From positions 1 through 64,000 of the forward strand of contig JAITLO010000035.1 of NCBI GenBank assembly GCA_031277855.1: DNA of 64,000 nt. Direction: 5' to 3'. Numbering within the stretch: position 1 is the first letter of the stretch; the number at the start of each line of letters is the position of its first letter. Position numbers and translations under genes: made by a program. Shown one piece after another: positions 1-8,754 of this stretch. Source of the stretch: Acidovorax sp. (GTDB taxonomy: Bacteria; Pseudomonadota; Gammaproteobacteria; Burkholderiales; Burkholderiaceae_C). Below the pieces are notes generated by a model. It had not been told where the DNA came from, did not search any database, and was given only the letters and a program-made list of their open reading frames with translations.

Positions 1-666
1 ATGAGCATCAAAAGCCAGACCCACAAGGGCAATGGCTTTAACGAGCTGCGCTTTGAGGACGAGGCCGGGCAGGAAGAGATCTACGTCCACGCCCAAAAAG
101 ACCAGAACATCCACGTCAAGCACGACGAAACCACCTTTGTGGGCCATGACCGCAGCGAGCAGGTGGAGAACGACGAGACCATCACCATAGGCCACGACCG
201 CAAGGAAACCGTGGGCAATGACGAGCAGGTCGCCATAGGCCAGGACCGCCGCCATGACATCGGCCAGGATGATTTTTTAACCATAGGTCGCAGCCAGCAC
301 ATCAACACCGCCAAGGACCGCATAGAAGAGGTAGGCAACCACCGCCATGACAAAACGGCGGCCAACCATGTGGTGGCCATTGGCGGCCACCAGGAGCAGG
401 AGGTGCAGGGTCATGCCCATCTGCAGGCCGGGCAGGAGATACGGTACCGAACCCGGGTATTCAAGCTCCAAACCCAGGAGGCCATCGTGCTGCAAGGCCC
501 GGGCGGCACGCTGCGTATCGACGGCTCGGGCATCACGCTCAATGGCGTGGCCGTGCAGATCAAGGGAGCGCTGAATGTGCAAGGTGGAGGGTCTGGCAAC
601 AGACTCTCTCTGGGCAGCCAGGTGCTGGAGGGGCAAGAGATGGACTGCGTGGAGCGCAACCGATGA
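1..666 (+). CDS. T6SS spike protein VgrG (TssI), C-terminal fragment
   Basis: C-terminal end of a VgrG/Rhs-Vgr protein, the trimeric spike of the type VI secretion tube. The reading frame is open at base 1, so the Met there is probably internal; VgrGs usually have 600-1000 residues and only 221 are present. The segment [20 protein letters not shown] (residues 4-23) is the gp5-like neck. It is followed by short repeats (VGHDR, IGHDR, VGNDE, IGQDR) typical of the beta-helical needle, then a C-terminal beta-rich tail. The stop codon overlaps the next start as ATGA, so it is the first visible gene of a translationally coupled effector operon. Family assignment is secure; the full domain order is not visible. 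Confidence 0.9.
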   Translation: MSIKSQTHKGNGFNELRFEDEAGQEEIYVHAQKDQNIHVKHDETTFVGHDRSEQVENDETITIGHDRKETVGNDEQVAIGQDRRHDIGQDDFLTIGRSQHINTAKDRIEEVGNHRHDKTAANHVVAIGGHQEQEVQGHAHLQAGQEIRYRTRVFKLQTQEAIVLQGPGGTLRIDGSGITLNGVAVQIKGALNVQGGGSGNRLSLGSQVLEGQEMDCVERNR

Positions 667-1619
667 CGGCGGCGCCAGTCCTTGTCTTTGCCCAACAGCG
701 CAAAGCACCCGATGACCATCTCTACCTGTTGGTTGATGGCTTGGCGGAGTGCGATGCAGAGCACGCGCTGAGCGTGCCTTCGATGCGCGCGGCCCTGGGC
801 GATGCCGCCGTGGAGCGCGTGTTACGACCCGATCTGGCCCATGCGCCCGAGGTCTGTCCAGCCCTGGTTCAGCTGGCGGCGCCGGGGGAAGATGCACAGG
901 AGCAACTGCTTGCGCTCAGCGCCCACTACGCTGCAGAGGATGCGCGCTACCGCAAGCGCTATATCTGCGGCTGGCTGCTCAGCGCCCATCCACTCAGCGC
1001 GGTGGCAGAGCACTTGGCGGAGCAATGCCTGGCCACATCGGCAGGGCCGGGCCAGCCACCAACGCCCTGGTATGAGCCGCTTCGGCTGGAGCTGCTGACC
1101 GCGGCCCTGGGCAACCAGATCGCGAGCGTGCTCGGTCCTATTCACACCTGGCTGTGCCCAAGCAGTTGGGGCAGTCTGGCTTTGCTGCAAGGCGACACGC
1201 AGGGCAACGCAGGGCCAGTTCAAGCGCCCCTGCCGCAGCAAGCCCGGCAAACCCAGCGCCTGGCCCCATTGATCAACGACTTGTTGGCCGCATGGCGCCA
1301 AGCCCTGAGACGGCCACCTCCAGACGCGCCCCTGTATTGGCAGGGCTCTAGCCTGCTGCCACCGCAGGCCGCAGCTCAGGCTTTTCGCCTGGTGCGTGAT
1401 GCACAGCGGCTGGGCCTGAACAACGAGCGTGATGTGCTTTCTCTTTGCTTGCACCAGCTGTTTGTGCATCCCTTGCTGCCGCAGCACCCCGACGTTCAGA
1501 GCGATATCGCGGCGGCCGCTGCCGGAGACACGGCTTTGCAAGCGCGCTTTGCCACCTATGACGACGCCCACTGGCTGCGCATTGCCGCCACCTTGTCCTC
1601 CGCAGAGACATATCCATGA
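663..1619 (+). CDS. DUF4123-type T6SS adaptor/chaperone
   Basis: A 318-residue protein between vgrG and an effector gene, the classic place of DUF4123 (Tap/TEC) adaptors that load an effector onto its VgrG. The N-terminus has HLYLLVDGL (residues about 20-28), matching the usual DUF4123 opening 'lyalvDga'. Its C-terminal half is helical ([20 protein letters not shown]). It overlaps vgrG and the effector by ATGA on both sides, so the three are translated together. No signal peptide or membrane segment. The family call rests on position plus weak motif similarity; the role is inferred from known DUF4123 proteins. Confidence 0.72.
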   Translation: MTAAPVLVFAQQRKAPDDHLYLLVDGLAECDAEHALSVPSMRAALGDAAVERVLRPDLAHAPEVCPALVQLAAPGEDAQEQLLALSAHYAAEDARYRKRYICGWLLSAHPLSAVAEHLAEQCLATSAGPGQPPTPWYEPLRLELLTAALGNQIASVLGPIHTWLCPSSWGSLALLQGDTQGNAGPVQAPLPQQARQTQRLAPLINDLLAAWRQALRRPPPDAPLYWQGSSLLPPQAAAQAFRLVRDAQRLGLNNERDVLSLCLHQLFVHPLLPQHPDVQSDIAAAAAGDTALQARFATYDDAHWLRIAATLSSAETYP

Positions 1620-2716
1620 GCACCAGCACCGACCTTGGCGCGGCCATTTGCCATGCCGCCCCCAACCCCACCGGGTCTTGCAATGCCTGCCAGCGCACAG
1701 GCCTGCCCATCTTGCCCCTGCGCGCAGCCTATGCGCCGCAGAGCTCCGCCCGCTACCCCGAAGGCGTAAACGACACCCAGAAAACGCTGTCCACCACACC
1801 CATGCGCATGGACAGGCCGCGCACGCTACGCCAGGGCTATCTCTATGTGCTGCTGGACCAGCAAGACTGGCAAGCCTACCAGGTCACGCCGGAAGGCCAT
1901 CTGCGCCAGTTCCGTCCCTTTGAGCCGCCGCGCGAGGCGCCCCCACCTTTGTGTGAAGCCTGTGTACGACAAGACCACGATGTGCCGGCCTCCTTCATCC
2001 ACATCGACACCCAAAAGTATTCGACCGCCTGGATCGCTTTTGCCAGCGATCCATGGACCGCCAACGTGCTGGAGCGCTACCAGCGCGGCGTTGCCACCAA
2101 CAACGCGCTGGCCAAGCGGTTTCACAAAATCGACCTGCAAACCGCACGCACAGCACCTGAGACGTTGGGCATGGCCCTGAATTCCTCCATCGGTTTTCAG
2201 CACGAGCATGGCTATGAAGCTGTAGAGACAGGCGATATTTTGGAATACAGCGCTCCATGGGAGCAGACCCATTTTTCCAGTGTGCATGGATTCAGCACTC
2301 GCCATCATCGCAAAGCGGTGCTGGGACGCTATGTACGCCGCCACTCCCAGAGTCACAACCTGGAAAAAGGCGTGCTGGCCCTGGTACTGCCAGACCCCGT
2401 GGGCCAGGTACAGGAAGTCAACCACCATCGCCTGGCATGGCAGCGGCAGCTGCAGGCCTATCTGGCCAGGCAGGACTACCCACACTACACCTCGCAAGTG
2501 CTCAAGCAGATGCGTGCGCTGTGTGCCCCCGCTGCAGAGAACGCCATACCCCATGTTCCTCCAACAGCCGTACAGGCCCTACCCAACAACACAGGCAAAC
2601 CGCTTATTTTTGGCGACCCAGCAGGGCTGCGACGTGCGCAGCAGGTGCATCACAAAACCAAGGAACTGTTGGCACGGCTAGACGATCGCTACAGCGAAGT
2701 CAGGCGCGCCCGTTGA
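1616..2716 (+). CDS. N-terminal part of the VasX-like effector, up to the TGA
   Basis: The 366-residue product made if translation stops at the TGA. It begins at ATG 1616, inside the DUF4123 stop codon. It holds the delivery region: the Cys pair around CNACQRTGLPILPLR, a GYLYVLLDQQDWQAY strand and a charged helical stretch ending SEVRRAR. It has no hydrophobic segment, so on its own it should bind the secretion machinery but lack the toxic domain. This is the upstream half of the interrupted gene, not an independent gene. Confidence 0.6.
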   Translation: MSTSTDLGAAICHAAPNPTGSCNACQRTGLPILPLRAAYAPQSSARYPEGVNDTQKTLSTTPMRMDRPRTLRQGYLYVLLDQQDWQAYQVTPEGHLRQFRPFEPPREAPPPLCEACVRQDHDVPASFIHIDTQKYSTAWIAFASDPWTANVLERYQRGVATNNALAKRFHKIDLQTARTAPETLGMALNSSIGFQHEHGYEAVETGDILEYSAPWEQTHFSSVHGFSTRHHRKAVLGRYVRRHSQSHNLEKGVLALVLPDPVGQVQEVNHHRLAWQRQLQAYLARQDYPHYTSQVLKQMRALCAPAAENAIPHVPPTAVQALPNNTGKPLIFGDPAGLRRAQQVHHKTKELLARLDDRYSEVRRAR

Positions 2717-2758
2717 GAAAAGGATTACGAGGCCACCAAGGCGCTGATCCAGCAGCAA

Positions 2759-4972
2759 GTGGACAAGCTGGCACAAAGCTATACCGAGCGGCTGAACGAC
2801 GCTTTGTTCCGCCTGATCGAGCGCAACGACTATGACGATCAATCGCCACGCTCGGTGGGCTGCTACATCCAGACCCTGGAGGCCTGTTTGCGTGGCGGCA
2901 TTACCGAAGCCAGGCCCACACCCCATGCTGACGGCAGCATTCCCCCGCTCACCGGCCCCTCTGCCAAGGCCTGGAAAGCCTGGCTGAAAGATGGGCAAAG
3001 CCTGGTCTACCAAACCTTGCTGGCACGCAACCAAAGCCTGCTCCAGGCCTTGGCCCCCTCATTCAACCAACAGGGCGAGCTGGACTGGAACGATTCCGAA
3101 AAGATCTACAGCGCCGTCACCAAAGTCATAGGCAGCAGCGACCTGGGTGAACACCTGCTGCTCCCCCCGATCCAGGAGGCCATTGCCAGCGTGCAATCCG
3201 CCTATAACGACGCCGCAGGCCGCCTGGGCCAAGCTGTGGACCTGGGGGTCGAGCATGTCACCACACGCCTGAACTCTGCCACCTTGCTGCTGTACGCCCG
3301 CATACACACCACCCAGCTCTCGGTGCAAATGCAGATAGGCGAGTACTACAAGCTGATGTGTGAGGGCGTCTGGGACAAGCTCCAGCAATCTGCAGCCGCC
3401 GTAGACAAGGCGCCCACCAAGGTGCGCTCGGTGCTGGCCGGCGGGGTGCTCAGCCTGTCCTTGAGCGACCCCAAGCTGGCCGAAAAAATCATTCCCGTTG
3501 TGCTGTGGGTACAAGGCAGTGCCGAGGCCCTGAGCCAACGCTTTGGCAGTAGCGGCCTGGCACAGGCCCAGCGCCAAACCCGCCTGACCGCCCAACAGCT
3601 GATGGCCCAGCTAGGCAAGCTCAAAGTGCTGGCAGGCACGCTACAGCCCGGCGCGCACAAGCTGCTCAGCGGGCTGCAACTGCACAGCGCCCAGGCCGCC
3701 AGCCTGGTGCGCTCCGGCCTGAGCATGGGCCGCAACATGACCCACATCGGCCTGGGCACCGTGGGCAAGGCGGATCTGCTGTTTGCGGTGGCCGGCACCT
3801 ATCTGCTGGCCGCAGGCATGCGCAAATCCATCAAGACGGCAGAGGACACCTTGGGCGCCAAACATGACGAAGCCATTACAGCCCTGTACGGCGCTTATGT
3901 GACCGTGGTGGGGGGAAGCATAGAGGTGCTGGGCAAAACCATGGAGGGCGGTGCTCAGCAGGCACAGAAAGTATTGCGCCTACAAGGCGCTAGTGCCAGC
4001 TCGGTCACTCAAATCGCGAAAGCGGGCGAAAGGCTGGCACGGTATGGAGCAGTGATTGGTTCGGTGGGGGGATATTTTGATGCGATGGTGGCGTGCAAAG
4101 CTGGAATTAGGGCCGGTAAAGCTGGCGATACTGATGCAAGTGATATATATCTAGCTTCTGCTGCTTTATCAGGTTTATCTGCAACGATTCTAAGCGTCGC
4201 GGCCTTCGCGGAGAGTACAGCGATCCTTAGCGCATCTTCAATTATTGGCGTACCTTTAATTCTTGGCCCCGTGGGCTGGGGTATATTTCTAGGCCTTACC
4301 GCCTATATTCTTTACAAATTGGCAGAAGGCCAAGAATCTTCACCATTGGAGCATTGGGCAAAATTCTGTTACTTTGGGGAATCCGAAGAAGAATTAAAAT
4401 GGGCCGATGCCAATACAGCGGTAGCCGCACTCAATGTCGCTGTTTTAGGTATTGATGTCAGTCTCAATTTTGAATCAGGCGTACGAATTGATGCAAATAA
4501 AAAAGAGATAACATATCTCACTTCTCTTGAGGAAATACAGCTGCAACGTACGCCAACCTATTTCTCTCAAATCACGTACCAAATCATTATTCCTAACTAC
4601 AATGCCTTGCATTCCGGATATTCTTGGCAATTGGTGGTGAAGCGTTATTCAGGCACCGAGGCCTTGTCATCAGGCCGTCACCCTCACCAAGCCGATGCTC
4701 CACCAGCAAAAGCGCTCACAAGCGTTCCCCCAAATAGCAAGTCAAAGCGCAAGTATCAGGACTATGACCCAGAAACAGTCCTGCCACGCATTCAAGAGCG
4801 ATCCATAGCGACAGTAGATGGAAGTCAAAGCAATTTTCTAGTTATTCAAGGCAGCATAAATTTGCGTCAAGGCCATGATATTGATTCCGCAGAAATTCAT
4901 CTGGAATACCTGCCAAATATCCATGACAAAGAAATGCTTGCAAAAATAGGTATTAAGGAATACAGCTCATGA
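2759..4972 (+). CDS. C-terminal part of the VasX-like effector, after the TGA
   Basis: Same frame as the preceding part; the first possible start after the TGA is GTG 2759, with no convincing ribosome site, so separate translation is doubtful. The 737 residues are helical at first and then become strongly hydrophobic (AVAGTYLLAAG; then TILSVAAFAESTAIL and GPVGWGIFLGLTAYILYKL). This fits insertion into target membranes. From about base 4040 to the end the DNA turns AT-rich compared with the conserved 5' part, suggesting a swapped toxin tip. It overlaps the next gene by ATGA. Confidence 0.6.
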   Translation: MDKLAQSYTERLNDALFRLIERNDYDDQSPRSVGCYIQTLEACLRGGITEARPTPHADGSIPPLTGPSAKAWKAWLKDGQSLVYQTLLARNQSLLQALAPSFNQQGELDWNDSEKIYSAVTKVIGSSDLGEHLLLPPIQEAIASVQSAYNDAAGRLGQAVDLGVEHVTTRLNSATLLLYARIHTTQLSVQMQIGEYYKLMCEGVWDKLQQSAAAVDKAPTKVRSVLAGGVLSLSLSDPKLAEKIIPVVLWVQGSAEALSQRFGSSGLAQAQRQTRLTAQQLMAQLGKLKVLAGTLQPGAHKLLSGLQLHSAQAASLVRSGLSMGRNMTHIGLGTVGKADLLFAVAGTYLLAAGMRKSIKTAEDTLGAKHDEAITALYGAYVTVVGGSIEVLGKTMEGGAQQAQKVLRLQGASASSVTQIAKAGERLARYGAVIGSVGGYFDAMVACKAGIRAGKAGDTDASDIYLASAALSGLSATILSVAAFAESTAILSASSIIGVPLILGPVGWGIFLGLTAYILYKLAEGQESSPLEHWAKFCYFGESEEELKWADANTAVAALNVAVLGIDVSLNFESGVRIDANKKEITYLTSLEEIQLQRTPTYFSQITYQIIIPNYNALHSGYSWQLVVKRYSGTEALSSGRHPHQADAPPAKALTSVPPNSKSKRKYQDYDPETVLPRIQERSIATVDGSQSNFLVIQGSINLRQGHDIDSAEIHLEYLPNIHDKEMLAKIGIKEYSS

Positions 4973-5754
4973 ATCAAAACCAACCACTGCTTCACAAGCC
5001 AACAAAAGGTTGGGAAGCGGATCTCCCTCTTCCCACCACGCCGCATCGTGAAATATTATCTCCATTAGGGATACCACCTAACCATATAGATAATATTTAT
5101 TTTGAACTGCACACATCAAAATTTAAAAAACGCGGAATTATTATATGGTTTGGCGTTGTAGCACTATGCATTACACTAATGCAAGCAATATCAACCATTA
5201 ATTCAATAATTCATGGAAAAAAATCATTATTGATTGCAATTGGCTTGATTATAATATTTATTGGGATTGTCATATCAATTTATGCAATCCGCACAGATAT
5301 AAGCCCTCCTCTTGATGAGCCAATACGCTTTAATCGCAAAAGAAAAAAAATCTATTTTTATCGGTTTCAGAGTGGCGACCCTTTAAGCCGACAAGGCTGG
5401 GGCATAACTCCCGTGGTGTTTAACTGGGAAGACTTGCGCGCCGAAGCTTGGAGTCGCAGGGCACCCACTACAGGTGTCCCATTTTTTACCTGGGGTGTGG
5501 ACATTGCCGTGGTCGCCCCCGGCACCAACCATGTGATCGACCGTTTTCAACTGGCTTCGAGTCGTGTTGATGGCGAGCATATGTGGGCCATGGCCCGCGC
5601 CTTTATGAACCAGGGCCCCGAGGCTCTGCCCAAGTATCCCAACCCACCACGTGACTGGAATAACGATATACCGGCCTATAACCTGGCCAGGCGCCTGGCA
5701 CCCAAGGTGCAATGGCCGGCCGATATGGACCGTGAATCGCGCACTGCGCCGTAA
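4969..5754 (+). CDS. DUF6708-like membrane protein, candidate T6SS immunity protein
   Basis: A 261-residue protein starting inside the effector's stop codon (ATGA). Two adjacent membrane segments are clear at about residues 56-76 and 86-107. A soluble C-terminal half follows, with FNRKRKKIYFYRF and a tail rich in Trp and Pro. Small two-TM proteins of this type often sit after VasX-type effectors and are annotated DUF6708. Protection of the inner membrane from the pore-forming neighbour is inferred from position and topology. The 5' half is very AT-rich; from about base 5390 the GC content returns to the chromosomal level, so the gene itself spans a composition boundary. Confidence 0.65.
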   Translation: MNQNQPLLHKPTKGWEADLPLPTTPHREILSPLGIPPNHIDNIYFELHTSKFKKRGIIIWFGVVALCITLMQAISTINSIIHGKKSLLIAIGLIIIFIGIVISIYAIRTDISPPLDEPIRFNRKRKKIYFYRFQSGDPLSRQGWGITPVVFNWEDLRAEAWSRRAPTTGVPFFTWGVDIAVVAPGTNHVIDRFQLASSRVDGEHMWAMARAFMNQGPEALPKYPNPPRDWNNDIPAYNLARRLAPKVQWPADMDRESRTAP

Positions 5755-5810
5755 AACGGCCTTCGACTCGGTGATCAAACTGGCAAAGCCTAGATCAGAG
5801 ACAGCAAGCC

Positions 5811-5890
5811 AGGGCCTACGCCGGCCGCGCCGCCCCACCGCAAGACTGTCGTCCCCCTCCCAGGGGGAAGGCGCGCAGCGCCTCAGGGGG
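5811..5890 (-). repeat. Dispersed GC-rich 3'-end repeat, copy A
   Basis: Read on the minus strand it begins CCCCCTGAGGCGCTGCGCGC, runs through a CCCCCT/AGGGGG hairpin and ACGACAG, and ends in GCGGCGCGGCCGGCGTAGGC. It matches copies at 29875, 55464 and 63483. The TGA inside its first block is the stop codon of the EamA gene. Confidence 0.8.
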
Positions 5891-6776
5891 TAGTCCTCTT
5901 CGGCCACAGCACCGAGGCAATCGCCAGCATGATCAGCGCCACGGCGGCCCAGTCCTGCCAGCGCAGTTGCTCGCCCAGCCACCAGGCGCCGCTGAACACG
6001 CCGATCACGGGGATGAGCATCACGCTCAGCGTGGAGGCCACGGGTGGCAGGGTGCGGGCCAGGAAGAACCAGGTCACCTGGGCAAAGCCAATGGCCAGCG
6101 GGCCGTTGTAGAGGATGGTGACCAGGGCCGTGTGGTCCGGCCAATGCCAGAGCTGGCGCTCGAACAGCGTGGACAGCAGGCTCAGAAAGATGGCGGTGAG
6201 CAGCACCATCCAGAACGACAGCGTCATCAAGGGCACGGGCATTTCGGTGCGGCGCAGCAGCTGGGTGCCCATGGCCCAGCCGGCAGCGGCCGTCAGAATC
6301 AGGGCCACGCCCAGCGGGCTGCCCAGCGAGGCCACGGCATGCCACAGCAACAGCACCACGCCCAGGGCGGCGGCAGCCACACCAGCCCAGGCCCGGCCGG
6401 CCAGGTGCTCGCCAAACACCAGCACGCCAATCACGGCCGAGAAGATGGGCATGGTGTAGCCCAGGATGGCGGCCCGCCCGCTGGACAGCAGCGGCATGGA
6501 CAGAATCATCAGGCAGTGCCACATCAGCATATTCGTCAGCGTCAGCAGGGCCAGCTTGCCCCAGGCCGCGCGCGGCACCGTCCACGGCGCTTTTTGCTGC
6601 CACAACACCAGCGCCAGCACCGGCACGGCCAGCCACATGGCAATCATGCGAAAAGTGAGCGGGGGGAAATGCGCCACGCCCACTTTCATGATGGGCCAGT
6701 TCAGCCCCCAGACGATGGTGAGCAGTACCAATAAGACAAGTTGGCGCGAGGTAAAACGGGGCAGGGAGGCAGACAT
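5883..6776 (-). CDS. EamA/DMT-family transporter
   Basis: A 297-residue inner-membrane protein of the drug/metabolite transporter superfamily with ten predicted membrane segments in two EamA halves. The typical opening is visible (LVLLVLLTIVWGLNWPIMKV), as is the repeat-end motif in each half (FGEHLAGRAWAGVAAAALGV; LGEQLRWQDWAAVALIML). Members export or import small metabolites, often amino acids; the substrate cannot be told. The start at 6776 (MSASLPRF) is preferred over one at 6842, which would add 22 non-hydrophobic residues and run into the pyrF leader. It is divergent from pyrF. Its stop codon lies inside a dispersed repeat, so the last residues (TTP) derive partly from it. Confidence 0.88.
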   Translation of the reverse strand: MSASLPRFTSRQLVLLVLLTIVWGLNWPIMKVGVAHFPPLTFRMIAMWLAVPVLALVLWQQKAPWTVPRAAWGKLALLTLTNMLMWHCLMILSMPLLSSGRAAILGYTMPIFSAVIGVLVFGEHLAGRAWAGVAAAALGVVLLLWHAVASLGSPLGVALILTAAAGWAMGTQLLRRTEMPVPLMTLSFWMVLLTAIFLSLLSTLFERQLWHWPDHTALVTILYNGPLAIGFAQVTWFFLARTLPPVASTLSVMLIPVIGVFSGAWWLGEQLRWQDWAAVALIMLAIASVLWPKRTTP

Positions 6777-6870
6777 AGGTAACTGATTGTGCCTACAAGC
6801 TGGCCCGCATGCAGGGACTCCCCGGTCTGCGCAAGCCGGCATTCAGGCCGCCCATTTAAAATTACGCCCC

Positions 6871-7698
6871 ATGAATTTTCTCGACATGCTGCGCGACGCG
6901 TCCACGCGCAATGACTCCATGCTGTGCGTGGGTCTGGACCCCGAACCCAGCCGCTTTCCTGCGGCCATGCAGGGCGACGCGTCGAAGATTTACGACTTCT
7001 GCGCCGCCATCGTCGATGCCACCCACGATCTGGTGAACAGCTTCAAGCCCCAGATTGCCTACTTTGCCGCCCACCGCGCCGAAGACCAGCTGGAAAAGCT
7101 GATGGCCCATATGCGCCGTGTGGCCCCCCATGTGCCGGTGATTCTGGACGCCAAGCGTGGCGATATCGGCTCCACGGCCGAGCAGTACGCCAAGGAGGCC
7201 TTCGAGCGCTACGGCGCCGACGCCGTGACCCTGTCGCCCTTCATGGGGTTTGACTCCATCACGCCCTATCTGAAGTACGAGGGCAAGGGTGCCTTTCTGC
7301 TGTGCCGCACCTCCAACCCCGGTGGCGACGATCTGCAGGCCCAGCGCATGGCCGATCTGCCCGGCCAGCCCGCCATGTTCGAGCATGTGGCCAAGCTGGC
7401 CCAGGGCCCGTGGAACACCAATGGCCAGCTGGGCCTGGTGGTGGGTGCCACCCGCCCGCATGAAATCGAGCGTGTGCGCGCCGTGGCGCCCAGCCTGCCG
7501 CTGCTGATCCCCGGTGTGGGCGCCCAGGGCGGCGACGCCGTGGCCACGGTGAAGGCCGCCAAGATCGGTGGCGGCCCCATCATCATCAACTCCTCGCGCG
7601 CCATTTTGTATGCCTCGCAAGGCGAGGACTTTGCTGCAGCCGCCCGCAAGGCCGCGCAGGACACCCGCGCCACGCTGCAGGCTGCGGCGCGCAGCTAA
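6871..7698 (+). CDS. pyrF: Orotidine 5'-phosphate decarboxylase
   Basis: Cytosolic enzyme converting OMP to UMP, the last step of de novo pyrimidine synthesis. The 275-residue length and sequence fit the type 2 PyrF of betaproteobacteria and actinobacteria. The active-site motif [12 protein letters not shown] places catalytic Asp93, Lys95 and Asp98; [14 protein letters not shown] and [12 protein letters not shown] are further barrel signatures. ATG 6871 is the conserved start ([10 protein letters not shown]); an upstream TTG would add 28 unlikely residues. It stands alone, divergent from the EamA gene. Confidence 0.97.
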   Translation: MNFLDMLRDASTRNDSMLCVGLDPEPSRFPAAMQGDASKIYDFCAAIVDATHDLVNSFKPQIAYFAAHRAEDQLEKLMAHMRRVAPHVPVILDAKRGDIGSTAEQYAKEAFERYGADAVTLSPFMGFDSITPYLKYEGKGAFLLCRTSNPGGDDLQAQRMADLPGQPAMFEHVAKLAQGPWNTNGQLGLVVGATRPHEIERVRAVAPSLPLLIPGVGAQGGDAVATVKAAKIGGGPIIINSSRAILYASQGEDFAAAARKAAQDTRATLQAAARS

Positions 7699-7728
7699 GC
7701 CCTCCCCCGCGGCGCACAGACCGTCGTC

Positions 7729-8622
7729 ATGCAGCTCAAGTGGCTGGAAGACTTTGTGGCCCTGGCGCAGGAGCGCAGCTTTACCCGTGCCGCCGAGCTG
7801 CGCCATGTGACCCACCCGGCCTTTGGCCGGCGCATACGCGCGCTGGAGGCCTGGGCCGGCACCCCGCTGGTGGAGCGTGAAGGCAGCCCGGTGCGGCTGA
7901 CGCCGGCGGGCGAGGTGTTTCTGGATTCGGCCGAGCAAATCGTGCGCACCCTGGCCCAGTCGCAGGAAGAGCTGCGCGCCGCCGCCGGCCGCCAGGCCCA
8001 CACCATCACCCTGGCCACCGGCCGCACGCTGGCACGCACCGTGGTGGCCGACTGGCTGGCGCTGCAACCCACGCTGCTGCAGTCCAGCGAGCTGGTGGTA
8101 CGCACCACCGCCATGCAGCAGGCCGCACAGATGCTGGTGCAGGGCCAGGCCGACTTTGCCCTGCTCTACCACCACCCCACGCTGGCACCGGGCCTGGACA
8201 CCCGCCAGTTCCACTATCTGCATGTGGCCTCGGACAAGCTGGTGCCCGTCTCCCGCGCCGATGCCACGGGCGCAGCCCGCTACCCTTTTCAGAGCAGCCC
8301 CCCTGTGCCCTACCTGGCCTATGCGCGCCCCCTGGCCCTGGGCCGGCTGGTGGAAGACCACCTGGCCAACCACCGCCAGGCCCCGCGCCTGCACCGGCTG
8401 GTGGAATGCGACAGTGCCGATGCCGTGCATGAATACGCCCTCAAAGGCCTGGGCGTTGCCTGGCTGCCCTGGTCCATGGTGCATGCCGACTGCAAGAGCG
8501 GCATGCTGGCCCTGGCCGGCAGCGCGGCCATGGAAATCCGCTTCGATGTGCGCATTTACCGCCCCAAAAGACGACTGAATTCCTCGGCCGAAGGCTTCTG
8601 GCAAGCTCTGCACGCTGTGTAA
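7729..8622 (+). CDS. LysR-family transcriptional regulator
   Basis: A 297-residue LysR-type regulator. The winged helix-turn-helix is at residues 1-60 (WLEDFVALAQERSFTRAAEL, FGRRIRALE, LTPAGEVFLDSAEQI) and the co-inducer domain runs to the end. The third helix reads HVTHPAFGRRIRALE, the form with 'HPAFGRRI' in place of the common 'QPALSRQI'. It lies 30 bp after pyrF and 132 bp before a Bug/TctC binding protein in the same direction, so it may regulate that gene. Two palindromes in the intervening gap are candidate operators. The effector is unknown. Confidence 0.9.
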   Translation: MQLKWLEDFVALAQERSFTRAAELRHVTHPAFGRRIRALEAWAGTPLVEREGSPVRLTPAGEVFLDSAEQIVRTLAQSQEELRAAAGRQAHTITLATGRTLARTVVADWLALQPTLLQSSELVVRTTAMQQAAQMLVQGQADFALLYHHPTLAPGLDTRQFHYLHVASDKLVPVSRADATGAARYPFQSSPPVPYLAYARPLALGRLVEDHLANHRQAPRLHRLVECDSADAVHEYALKGLGVAWLPWSMVHADCKSGMLALAGSAAMEIRFDVRIYRPKRRLNSSAEGFWQALHAV

Positions 8623-8644
8623 TGCACTTTTTGCATACCCTGAT

Positions 8645-8666
8645 AACGGCACGGACATGTGCCGTT
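8645..8666. promoter_or_regulatory. Inverted repeat after the LysR gene
   Basis: Perfect 8-bp arms AACGGCAC and GTGCCGTT separated by 6 bp, starting 22 bp after the LysR stop and followed by TTGG. It can be a short terminator for the LysR gene or an operator for the Bug gene; the T-run is too short to decide. Confidence 0.45.
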
Positions 8667-8674
8667 TTGGCACC

Positions 8675-8688
8675 AGACTTGCAAGTCT
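8675..8688. promoter_or_regulatory. 14-bp perfect palindrome, candidate operator
   Basis: AGACTTGCAAGTCT is its own reverse complement and lies 67 bp before the Bug-protein start, a typical position for a regulator site near the promoter. Regulation by the adjacent LysR protein is inferred. Confidence 0.4.
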
Positions 8689-8754
8689 TGGTCGCACAAT
8701 TCGCAACAAATTCCCTGAAGAACGCTCCCCCCTCTTCCTGAAGGACAGATATTC

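Larger units (their letters stand above)
1616..4972 (+). pseudogene. T6SS effector, VasX/BTH_I2691-like, interrupted by in-frame TGA
   Basis: One reading frame of 1119 codons, close to the roughly 1100 residues of VasX-type effectors, is broken only by a TGA at 2714-2716 (codon 367). The same frame continues immediately with EKDYEATKALIQQQVDKL. Residues 12-42 carry the Cys-containing N-terminal signature (CNACQRTGLPILPLR) of the VasX/BTH_I2691 (MIX-like) family. Hydrophobic segments lie near codons 719-733 and 857-903, as expected for a colicin-like membrane-attacking toxin. Upstream is the adaptor; downstream is a membrane protein that may give immunity. The last ~320 codons are markedly AT-rich. 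The stop could be a real nonsense mutation (CGA to TGA is one transition), a sequencing error, or be bypassed by re-initiation. Confidence 0.8.

Noticed and set aside
2714..2716. TGA as a recoded (selenocysteine or readthrough) codon
   Set aside because: No stem-loop of selenocysteine type is evident directly after it and VasX-type effectors are not selenoproteins; a nonsense mutation or sequence error is simpler.
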